Origin: Caldifarciminota bacterium
GTDB lineage: Bacteria > Hydrothermota > Tepidihabitantia > Tepidihabitantales > Tepidihabitantaceae
DNA length: 15,187 nt
Assembly: GCA_016935775.1 (NCBI GenBank)
Contig: JAFGQF010000114.1
Span: forward strand, 1-15,187
Direction of reading: 5' to 3'
Both the position numbers and the translations under genes were made by a program. Shown here one piece after another: positions 7,187 to 14,588 of the stretch; the first letter of the stretch is position 1; every line of letters starts with the position of its first letter. The notes beneath the pieces were generated by a model. That model had not been told where the DNA came from and searched no databases. It saw only the letters and a list, made by a program, of their open reading frames with translations.

Positions 7187-8558
7187 GGTCAGCCCGGCCT
7201 CTTTCCGCGACCCGAGCGGGTTCGTCTTTCTGCGCGCCGGCCGCGTCCTGCGCCAGGTAAACAAATCCTACGCACCCGACTACGACCAACTGATGGAGTC
7301 GGGGTTGTACCGGGCGCTGGTGGACGCAGGCCGGCTGATTCCCCACGAGGAGACCGACGAGCCGGCCGAGCTGCCCGACGAGTGCTACCGGGTGCTCGCG
7401 CCCGAGCCGGTGCCGCTGATTTCCTACCCGTACGAGTGGTGTTTCAGCCAGCTCAAGGACGCGGCGCTGGCGACGCTCGCCATCCAGCTCCGGGCGATGG
7501 AGCACGGGATGGCGCTCAAGGACGCAAGCGCCTACAACATCCAGTTCGTCCGCGGCCGGCCGGTGATGATTGACACGCTGAGCTTCGAGCGGTACCGCGA
7601 GGGCGAGCCGTGGGTTGCCTACCGGCAGTTCTGCCAGCACTTCCTGGCGCCGCTGGCGCTGATGAGCCGGACCGATGTCAGGCTCGGCCAGCTTTTCCGC
7701 GTGTACATTGACGGCGTGCCGCTCGACCTGGCGAGCCGGCTGTTGCCGGGCCGGACGCGCTGGTCGCTCGGGCTGGCGACGCACGTGCACCTCCACGCCC
7801 GGACCCAGCAACGCTACGCCGACCGGCAGGGAACGGCGAAGCGACGGCCGGTGACGAGGCTCGCGCTCACCGGCATCATCAGGTCGCTCGAGAACACCGT
7901 CCGCGGCCTGCGTTGGCGGCCGGGCGGCACCGAGTGGGCCGAGTACTACGATGCGACCAACTACTCGACCGGCGCGTTCAAGCACAAGCAGGGGCTGGTC
8001 GAGCGCTACCTCGATCGGGTCAGGCCGCGGACGGTCTGGGACCTGGGGGCCAACACCGGCGAGTTCACCCGGCTGGCCGCGGAGCGCGGGATACCGTCGG
8101 CGGCGTTCGACATTGACCCGGCGGCGGTCGAGAAGAACTACCGGGACTGCCGCGAGCGCGGCGAGGAGAACATCCTGCCGCTGGTGCTCGACCTGACCAA
8201 CCCCAGCCCGGGCATCGGCTGGGAGAACGAGGAGCGGATGAGCATCGCCCAGCGCGGGCCGGCCGATTTGACGATGGCGCTGGCTTTGGTCCACCACCTG
8301 GCGATATCCAATAACCTGCCGTTGTCCAAGGTCGCCCGGTTCTTCAGCCACGTCGGCGCGAAGCTGATTGTCGAGTTCGTGCCCAAGACCGACTCGCAGG
8401 TCAAGCGGCTGTTGAGCACGCGCGCGGACATCTTCCCGGGTTACACCCGCGAGGAGTTCGAGCGCTATTTCGGCGAGCGGTTCCGAATCCTCGAATCGTC
8501 GCCGGTCGAGGGTTCGGAGCGGACGCTGTACCTGATGGAACGGAAGACAACGGACTAG
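7164..8558 (+). CDS. Kinase-like N-terminal region fused to NoeA-type SAM-dependent methyltransferase
   Basis: 464 residues from ATG 7164, inside the end of the preceding gene and with AGGA just upstream (7158-7161). The C-terminal half (about 260-464) is a class I methyltransferase. SAM motif I is DLGANTGEF (293-301), followed by the acidic AFDIDP strand; later come ALALVHHLAISNNLPL and LIVEFVPKTDSQVKRLL. This pattern fits the NoeA (nodulation specificity) group, whose substrates are poorly known. The N-terminal half (about 10-245) has YPYEWCFSQLKDAALATL and a segment resembling the catalytic loop of APH/protein kinases: D120-A-S-A-Y-N125 (D-x4-N) and then D137 in PVMIDTLSF, which is near-canonical spacing. 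I see no convincing glycine-rich loop, so it may be a degenerate kinase fold. The substrate is unknown; a surface lipid or glycan is one possibility, given the membrane partner encoded upstream. Confidence 0.85.
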   Translation: MASPGPGEVSPASFRDPSGFVFLRAGRVLRQVNKSYAPDYDQLMESGLYRALVDAGRLIPHEETDEPAELPDECYRVLAPEPVPLISYPYEWCFSQLKDAALATLAIQLRAMEHGMALKDASAYNIQFVRGRPVMIDTLSFERYREGEPWVAYRQFCQHFLAPLALMSRTDVRLGQLFRVYIDGVPLDLASRLLPGRTRWSLGLATHVHLHARTQQRYADRQGTAKRRPVTRLALTGIIRSLENTVRGLRWRPGGTEWAEYYDATNYSTGAFKHKQGLVERYLDRVRPRTVWDLGANTGEFTRLAAERGIPSAAFDIDPAAVEKNYRDCRERGEENILPLVLDLTNPSPGIGWENEERMSIAQRGPADLTMALALVHHLAISNNLPLSKVARFFSHVGAKLIVEFVPKTDSQVKRLLSTRADIFPGYTREEFERYFGERFRILESSPVEGSERTLYLMERKTTD

Positions 8559-8564
8559 AATAAG

Positions 8565-8613
8565 CCAGAGACCAGAAGTCAGAGACCAGAAACCAGACAC
8601 CAGAAATCAGAAC
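8565..8613 (+). repeat. Heptad repeat array, CAG class (7 units)
   Basis: Seven exact seven-base units of the form YCAGANR/YCAGANA begin seven bases after the methyltransferase stop: CCAGAGA, CCAGAAG, TCAGAGA, CCAGAAA, CCAGACA, CCAGAAA, TCAGAAC. CAG is invariant, while positions 1, 6 and 7 vary. An inverted array of the same class lies at 8657-8691. Confidence 0.9.
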
Positions 8614-8619
8614 GGTGAG

Positions 8620-8649
8620 ATGAGAACCGAATCACGTCCCGGTTCTCAT
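8620..8649. terminator. Hairpin between convergent genes, possible bidirectional terminator
   Basis: A perfect 10-bp stem (8620-8629 with 8640-8649) surrounds a 10-base loop. It is centred between the convergent methyltransferase and glmS genes. The flanking inverted heptads extend it: 8601-8614 can pair, with bulges, with 8652-8667. On the plus strand TTTTT follows at 8691-8695. The position suggests transcription end or mRNA 3'-end protection for both genes. Confidence 0.55.
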
Positions 8650-8656
8650 TCCGGTT

Positions 8657-8691
8657 TTCTGATTTCCAGTTTCTGATATCTGATTTCTGAT
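8657..8691 (-). repeat. Heptad repeat array, CAG class, inverted copy (5 units)
   Basis: Read on the plus strand, five seven-base units are TTCTGAT, TTCCAGT, TTCTGAT, ATCTGAT, TTCTGAT. Their complement is the CAGAA class of 8565-8613. They lie immediately 3' of glmS, so each convergent gene has a CAG array in its own sense direction at its 3' end. Confidence 0.9.
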
Positions 8692-8702
8692 TTTTCCCCG
8701 CC

Positions 8703-10526
<1,824 letters not shown>

Positions 10527-10532
10527 CACCAA

Positions 10533-10538
10533 CCTCCT
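10533..10538 (-). promoter_or_regulatory. Ribosome-binding site deciding the glmS start
   Basis: AGGAGG on the minus strand, one base after the glmM stop and six bases before the ATG at 10526. It leaves no spacing for the TTG at 10532, which supports the start that exposes the catalytic cysteine. Confidence 0.8.
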
Positions 10539-10539
10539 G

Positions 10540-11895
10540 TCATTGCAGCGCCCGGCGGACGCGCTCGACCAGCGCCGCCGGGTCGGACGAACGGGTTTCG
10601 GCGATCACCCGGACCGCGGGCTCGGTGTTGGACGGCCGGACGTGGACCCAGCCGTCGTCCAGCTCGAACCGCAGCCCGTCCTGCTCGTCGGCCGGCGCGC
10701 CGGGGAACCCGGCTTGCAGCCGGCCGCGCCGGGCGGCGAATTCGGCCGCGCCGAGGGGCAGGACCGCCTTGTGCATCCGGTAGCGCGGGACCCGCGCGGC
10801 GCGGGCCGAAAGCCCGGATTCGCCGGCGAGCCCGATGGCGCAGGCGAGCGCGACCAGGCCGTCGCGGGTGGCGTTCACCGCCGGGAAGATGACCCCGCCG
10901 TTGCCCTCGCCGCCGAGCGGCGAGGAGAGCTCGCGCATCCGGGCGACGACCGATGCCTCGCCGACCGGGGCGCGCGCGACCTTCACCGAGTGCCGGGCGC
11001 ACACGTCTTCGACGGCCCGGGTGGTGGAAAGGTTGACGACCACCGGGCCGGATTTCTCGAGCAGGGGTAGTAGCCACTCGCAGGCGAGGCAGACGGTGAG
11101 CTCCTCGGGCAGGGGCGTGCCGTGCTCGTCCACGAAGCCGGCGCGGTCGCCGTCCGGGTCGAAGCCAACCCCGAAGTCGAGGTCCTGCGCGCGCACCAGC
11201 CCGCCCAGGCTGGCGAGGTTGGCCGGCGTCGGCTCGGGCCGGCGCGGGAACCCGTCGGCCAGCGCGGCGGGGGACGGGTTGCAGTTCAGGCAGACCGGCT
11301 CGGCGCCGAACGCCTCGACCAGCCGGGCGGCCGCGACCGAAGCGGCGCCGTTGACCGCGTCGATCCCGACCTTGAGCCCGCCGGCCATCCCGTGGACCCG
11401 GCCGAACGCCGGGTGGCCGGTGACCGCGGCGACGTGCTCGGCAATCGCGTCGGGCGCGGGGTCGAGCCGGCCGACGCCGCGCCAGCGGACGTAGCCGGGC
11501 GAGCCGGCCGCGACCGCGTCCCGGAACCGGGCGAACGCCGCCGGGTCGAGAAACCGTCCCTCGGCGCCGACGAACTTGAGCCCGTTCCACTCCTCGGGGT
11601 TGTGGCTGGCGGTGACGACCAGTCCGCCGGCGAGGCGATGCGACCGGACGTGGTGGAGCACGGTCGGGGTCGGGCAGATGCCCAGGTCCCGGACCCGGCG
11701 GCCGGCGGCGAGCAGCCCGGCCGCGGCCGCGGCCGAGAGCAATGAGCCCGACGGCCGGGCGTCGCGGCCGAGCGCGACCGTTCCCGGCCCGATGCGGCCG
11801 GCGAAGACCGCGGCGACCCGGGCGCAGGTCTCGGGCGTCAGGTCGTCGCCGACGATGCCGCGCAGGCCCGATATCCCGAAGACGGTGAACGGCAC
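10540..11895 (-). CDS. glmM: Phosphoglucosamine mutase / phosphohexomutase (GlmM-like)
   Basis: 451-residue alpha-D-phosphohexomutase. Domain 1 carries the phosphoserine loop TASHNPEEWNG with S97. Domain 2 carries the metal loop DPDGDR (D246, D248, D250). Domain 3 has the sugar-specificity loop GGEGNGG (328-334). Domain 4 has the phosphate-binding loop RPSNTEP (420-426). The loop SNTEP, rather than the SGTEP more usual in GlmM, is typical of broader phosphomannomutase/phosphoglucomutase enzymes. The GlmM role is therefore argued mainly from its position directly upstream of glmS, the enzyme that supplies its substrate glucosamine-6-phosphate. The start is GTG 11895 (MPFTVFGISGLRG aligns with family N-termini). 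A perfect TATAAT ends only five bases upstream and no Shine-Dalgarno site is present, so the transcript is probably leaderless. Confidence 0.92.
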   Translation of the reverse strand: MPFTVFGISGLRGIVGDDLTPETCARVAAVFAGRIGPGTVALGRDARPSGSLLSAAAAAGLLAAGRRVRDLGICPTPTVLHHVRSHRLAGGLVVTASHNPEEWNGLKFVGAEGRFLDPAAFARFRDAVAAGSPGYVRWRGVGRLDPAPDAIAEHVAAVTGHPAFGRVHGMAGGLKVGIDAVNGAASVAAARLVEAFGAEPVCLNCNPSPAALADGFPRRPEPTPANLASLGGLVRAQDLDFGVGFDPDGDRAGFVDEHGTPLPEELTVCLACEWLLPLLEKSGPVVVNLSTTRAVEDVCARHSVKVARAPVGEASVVARMRELSSPLGGEGNGGVIFPAVNATRDGLVALACAIGLAGESGLSARAARVPRYRMHKAVLPLGAAEFAARRGRLQAGFPGAPADEQDGLRFELDDGWVHVRPSNTEPAVRVIAETRSSDPAALVERVRRALQ

Positions 11896-11900
11896 GGCCG

Positions 11901-11928
11901 ATTATATGAGCCGCGTTCACGGGTTCAA
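11901..11928 (-). promoter_or_regulatory. Promoter of the glmM-glmS operon, leaderless arrangement
   Basis: On the minus strand, TTGAAC (complement of 11923-11928), a 16-base spacer and a perfect TATAAT (complement of 11901-11906). Only CGGCC separates the -10 from the GTG start at 11895, so transcription would begin at or next to the start codon. Confidence 0.7.
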
Positions 11929-11944
11929 GGACGCCGGCCCGGCA

Positions 11945-11972
11945 TTGACTTGGCCGAGCACGGAGCAATACT
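11945..11972 (+). promoter_or_regulatory. Promoter of the propeller lipoprotein / carbonic-anhydrase-like operon
   Basis: TTGACT (11945-11950), a 16-base spacer and AATACT (11967-11972, four of six matches). It lies back to back with the glmM promoter, with 16 bases between the two -35 boxes. The leader of about 57 bases carries a heptad repeat array and then AAGGAGG (12026-12032). Confidence 0.55.
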
Positions 11973-11979
11973 GGTCCAA

Positions 11980-12012
11980 GTGACGAATGGCGATTGTCGA
12001 GTGACGAATTGC
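11980..12012 (+). repeat. Heptad repeat array, GARTGRC class (about 4.5 units)
   Basis: A partial GTGAC is followed by GAATGGC, GATTGTC, GAGTGAC, GAATTGC in exact seven-base register. The array lies in the predicted 5' untranslated region of the gene at 12037, between promoter and ribosome-binding site. Confidence 0.8.
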
Positions 12013-12036
12013 GGACCGGCAAGCCAAGGAGGTTGG

Positions 12037-13173
12037 ATGAGCCGTTTATTGACGCTGATTTGGTGCTGCCTGTTGCTGGCCGGGATGTTCGGCTGCGGCG
12101 GCGGGCCGGTGGTGTGGACCTCGCCGATTGACTGCGGCGGGGACGAGGTCGGGGCCGCGCTGGCCGACAACGGCACGGCGCTGGTCGCGCTCGGGACCAA
12201 GACCCTGGCCGAAACCGACAAGTCGACCTGGCTGTTGCAGGCGCTGACCCCGGATGGCCGGCAGACTTGGCGTCAGGAGTACCGCGAGGGCGAGCAGAAC
12301 GTCGCCGGCGACATCGTCCTGGGCCCGGCCGGCGAGGCCTTCTGCTGCGGCCGGGTGCGGCTCAAGGGCGAGGACCTGTGTGTGGTCGCCAAGTACCGGG
12401 TGGACGGGTCGCTGGCCTGGCAGCGGGCGCTGGCCGTGGGCGAGGGCGCCGGCGGCAGCGGCATCGCGCCGGTCGAGGACGGCGTGGTGGTGTGCGGTTT
12501 CGCCCGGGCCGAGGACCGGCAGGAGTTGCTGGTCGCGCGGCTGGACCGGGACGGCGCGACCACCTGGTCGAAGAACTACCGGTTTGGCGCGCTCGCGGGC
12601 GGCGAGCGGGTGGCGACCGACGGCCGGGGCAACGCGGTGGTGGTCGGCCGGTCGGGGACGGCCGAGAACCCGGATATCGTGCTGGCGAAGTTTGACTCGA
12701 AGGGCGATACGCTCTGGACGCGCGTTTACGACTCGGGTGGCGAGGACCGGCCGGGCGACGTGGCGGTTGACGTGTTCGGCAACGTGGTGGCGACCGGCAC
12801 CGCGCTGGTCGAGGGCGCGCCGGTCTGCGTCATCCTCGAATATCACCCGGACGGCGAGCTGATCCGCAAGACCGCCTACGGCGAGGGCGTGCGCGCCGAG
12901 GGCCGGGCGATTGCCGCCAGCGCGGACGGCGACCTGTATGTCGGCGCGACGCTGCACGGCACCGAGCAGGTTTCCGCGCTGGCGTTTCACTACCAGCCCA
13001 ACGCCGGGACGATCTGGGAGCGGACCTGGCGCTGCGCCGGCGACACCCGGGCCGCGGACCTGGTCGCGGGCGAGGACGTGTTCCTGCTGACGACGGTCGA
13101 GCGCGCGGACGGCACCCACGACATGACCGCGGTCCGGCTGCGCAAGCCGCAGTCGGTGAACCAGGGCCGGTGA
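12037..13173 (+). CDS. Probable lipoprotein, seven-bladed beta-propeller
   Basis: 378 residues from ATG 12037, with AGGAGG four bases upstream (12027-12032). The N-terminus (R3, then a hydrophobic run, then GMFGCGGG) looks like a lipoprotein signal with C20 as the lipidated residue, although the lipobox MFGC is atypical at -3 and -2. The mature part divides into seven segments of about 50 residues, starting near residues 25, 75, 125, 174, 224, 274 and 324. Each begins with a Trp-containing strand (TWRQEY, AWQRAL, TWSKNY, LWTRVY, IWERTW) and contains a D-x-x-GN-x-V-V/Y strand, as in SBBP/delta-60-type propeller repeats. That is exactly a seven-bladed propeller. A periplasmic-facing or surface-anchored scaffold is inferred; no catalytic residues are evident. 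Its stop overlaps the start of the next gene (TGATG), so they are coupled. Confidence 0.85.
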   Translation: MSRLLTLIWCCLLLAGMFGCGGGPVVWTSPIDCGGDEVGAALADNGTALVALGTKTLAETDKSTWLLQALTPDGRQTWRQEYREGEQNVAGDIVLGPAGEAFCCGRVRLKGEDLCVVAKYRVDGSLAWQRALAVGEGAGGSGIAPVEDGVVVCGFARAEDRQELLVARLDRDGATTWSKNYRFGALAGGERVATDGRGNAVVVGRSGTAENPDIVLAKFDSKGDTLWTRVYDSGGEDRPGDVAVDVFGNVVATGTALVEGAPVCVILEYHPDGELIRKTAYGEGVRAEGRAIAASADGDLYVGATLHGTEQVSALAFHYQPNAGTIWERTWRCAGDTRAADLVAGEDVFLLTTVERADGTHDMTAVRLRKPQSVNQGR

Positions 13174-13706
13174 TGCTGCTGTCGTTCCAGGGACACCGGC
13201 CGCGGCTGGGCCGGAATGTCTATGTCGCGCCCAACGCGACCGTGGTCGGCCGGGTGAAGCTGGGCGACGGGGTGAGCGTCTGGTTCGGATCGGTGCTGCG
13301 CGGCGACGTCGATTCGATAACCATCGGGCCGGAAACGAACATCCAGGACCTGTGCGTGGTGCACTGCGACGCCGAGGTGCCGACGCTGGTCGGCGGCCGG
13401 GTGACGGTCGGGCACCGGGCGATACTGCACGGCTGCACGGTGGACGACGAGTGCGTCATCGGGATGGGCGCGGTCGTGCAGAACCGGGCCCGGGTTTGCA
13501 GTCATTCGATTGTCGCGGCCGGCTCGGTGGTGCGCGAGGGTTTCGAGGTGCCGGCCGGGACCCTGGTCGCGGGCGTGCCCGCCCGGGTCAAGCGCGAGTT
13601 GACCGACGCGGAAATAGAGTACATCGGTGAACTGGCCGACATCTACGTCGGTCGGGCGCTGCTGTACCTGGAGGCCGGGCAGGGGAGCGAAGGCAGAGAA
13701 CAGTAG
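13173..13706 (+). CDS. Gamma-carbonic-anhydrase-like left-handed beta-helix protein
   Basis: 177 residues from ATG 13173, which shares a base with the preceding stop (TGATG). GTG at 13170 would add one residue and cannot be excluded. The hexapeptide-repeat helix runs from about residue 10 to 140 (VYVAPNATVVGRVKLGDGVSVWFGSVLRGDV in pieces), followed by a C-terminal helix (ELTDAEIEYIGELADIYVG). The three zinc histidines of the gamma-CA family are present as H64 (CVVHCD), H81 and H86 (GHRAILHG). R and Q/D positions typical of the site (LRGD, NIQD) are also present. This fits the YrdA/CamH-type short family, many of whose members are inactive or untested as carbonic anhydrases. It is cytosolic (no signal). 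Pairing with an exported propeller protein is unusual and gives no clear functional hint. Confidence 0.92.
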   Translation: MLLSFQGHRPRLGRNVYVAPNATVVGRVKLGDGVSVWFGSVLRGDVDSITIGPETNIQDLCVVHCDAEVPTLVGGRVTVGHRAILHGCTVDDECVIGMGAVVQNRARVCSHSIVAAGSVVREGFEVPAGTLVAGVPARVKRELTDAEIEYIGELADIYVGRALLYLEAGQGSEGREQ

Positions 13707-13758
13707 TCAGCATCCAGTAGTCAGTATCCAGCATTCAGCATCCAGGGACCAGGCACCG
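13703..13758 (+). repeat. Heptad/14-mer tandem repeat, CAG class, at the 3' end of the gene
   Basis: Three 14-base copies of the form GTAGTCAGYATCCA or GCATTCAGCATCCA (13703-13716, 13717-13730, 13731-13744) are followed by a degraded fourth (13745-13758). Each is two heptads of CAGNANY. The first copy contains the stop codon of the preceding gene (13704-13706). A short inverted heptad set follows at 13779-13799. Confidence 0.85.
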
Positions 13759-13766
13759 GGCAGCGA

Positions 13767-13775
13767 GGGGGGGGG
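13767..13775 (+). repeat. Run of nine G
   Basis: A homopolymer of nine G lies in the intergenic region between two repeat arrays. It could vary by slippage or be an assembly uncertainty; no gene crosses it. Confidence 0.9.
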
Positions 13776-13778
13776 CGG

Positions 13779-13799
13779 TTCTGACTTCAGTGTTCTGAC
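13779..13799 (-). repeat. Inverted heptads, CAG class (3 units)
   Basis: On the plus strand the units read TTCTGAC, TTCAGTG, TTCTGAC in exact seven-base register. The outer two are complements of the GTCAGAA form of the CAG class. Together with 13703-13758 this repeats the direct-then-inverted layout seen at 8565-8691. Confidence 0.7.
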
Positions 13800-13816
13800 T
13801 GCGCCCCGGTTCTTAA

Positions 13817-14020
13817 TCAGTGCCCGAATGTGTGCACCGGGCTCGAGCGGTGAAGCTGGCCGGTCTGGTGGAGGTGGCCGGGGTGGCTTGGCCGTTTCGG
13901 CATGACCTTGACCCGGGTCGGGTCTTCCATTCCCTCGGTCGCCATCTTTGGCGGGCTGTCCCAGACCAGGCAGGCGCGATTGAGCCGTTCTTCAAGTTCC
14001 AGTTGCTGTTCGTGCTTCAT
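13817..14020 (-). CDS. Small hypothetical ORF, 67 residues, doubtful
   Basis: An ATG-started ORF with AGGA (complement of 14027-14030) six bases upstream. The first 45 residues look protein-like: an acidic amphipathic start (HEQQLELEERLNRACLVWDS), then mixed charged residues. The last 22 are His/Pro/Ser-rich and may be read-through of non-coding DNA. No family is recognised and no promoter was found. It lies directly downstream, on the same strand, of a segment that looks like a decayed gene (14029-14375), so it may be a remnant or a small partner gene. Confidence 0.35.
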   Translation of the reverse strand: MKHEQQLELEERLNRACLVWDSPPKMATEGMEDPTRVKVMPKRPSHPGHLHQTGQLHRSSPVHTFGH

Positions 14021-14028
14021 CGTGTTTC

Positions 14029-14375
14029 CTACAGCGGTGGCGCCGGCAACAGGTCGTCCGGCGGCGCCGGCCGGTCTGGCTTTCCCTGGGCCGGCAGTAG
14101 TTCGCCGGGCCGGGAGCAGTTGCGGTCGTCGCGGTCGTCGCGCAAGCCCACGGCCTCATTGACAATCCGCCTGATTTCGCGAACCTCACGGTCAACTTCG
14201 TCGGGCGCTACGTACACCAGTCCTCCGTACCGTCGTCAGCTCCTGGTACTCTCCAATCCAACTCCACCAGCCGCACGAACTTGCGGCGCAATGATTCAAG
14301 TGGGGCTTATGCACTCACCGTGCCAGCATCAGGAGCGCCGGTATTGTCGAAGTTCTTGTACGCCAAGTACTTATC
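14029..14375 (-). pseudogene. Possible decayed minus-strand gene, unrecognised
   Basis: Reading down the minus strand from 14375, one frame gives 22 protein-like residues (KYLAYKNFDNTGAPDAG) up to a TAA at 14307-14309. The same frame then continues with APLESLRRKFVRLVELDW to a TAG at 14208-14210. From about 14217 a neighbouring frame continues with VYVAPDEVDREVREIRRI and VNEAVGLRDD before degenerating. The pieces join into one plausible product if one nonsense change and one frameshift are allowed. Local GC (about 14250-14380) is clearly lower than in the surrounding genes. I cannot name the family. It may instead be non-coding DNA with chance open stretches. Confidence 0.3.
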
Positions 14376-14502
14376 TCAGACCGAATCGCCCCGGGCCGCG
14401 TGTCTTCGGTCGGATGTCGGGGTTTGCCCCGTCAATGTCGTAAGATGCGGCAGGGGACGGCAGGAGAGTGCGCTGCGGTTGGCGGGGTCTGTCCGGCCGG
14501 TC

Positions 14503-14532
14503 TTGACAGTGCCTGCGGAACTCGGATAGGAT
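14503..14532 (+). promoter_or_regulatory. Promoter of the DOMON-domain gene
   Basis: A perfect TTGACA (14503-14508), an 18-base spacer and TAGGAT (14527-14532). The leader of about 50 bases contains a heptad repeat array and then a GAGGAG ribosome-binding site (14578-14583). Confidence 0.65.
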
Positions 14533-14554
14533 GAAGGGCGTCAAAGCAAGAGAC

Positions 14555-14575
14555 GAATGTCGAGTGACGAATGCC
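14555..14575 (+). repeat. Heptad repeat array, GARTGRC class (3 units)
   Basis: GAATGTC, GAGTGAC, GAATGCC in exact seven-base register, within the predicted 5' untranslated region of the gene at 14589, directly before its ribosome-binding site. The layout is the same as at 11980-12012. Confidence 0.8.
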
Positions 14576-14588
14576 GAGAGGAGTTGAG

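Noticed and set aside
7131..8600. A 489-codon minus-strand frame opposite the methyltransferase
   Set aside because: It is an antisense shadow with the same biased composition, and it runs into repeat DNA at its start.
8565..8691. CRISPR-like array from the regular repeats
   Set aside because: Units are seven bases with no unique spacers and no cas genes nearby.
10527..10539. glmS ribozyme or riboswitch upstream of glmS
   Set aside because: Only 13 bases separate glmM and glmS, and they are filled by the ribosome-binding site.
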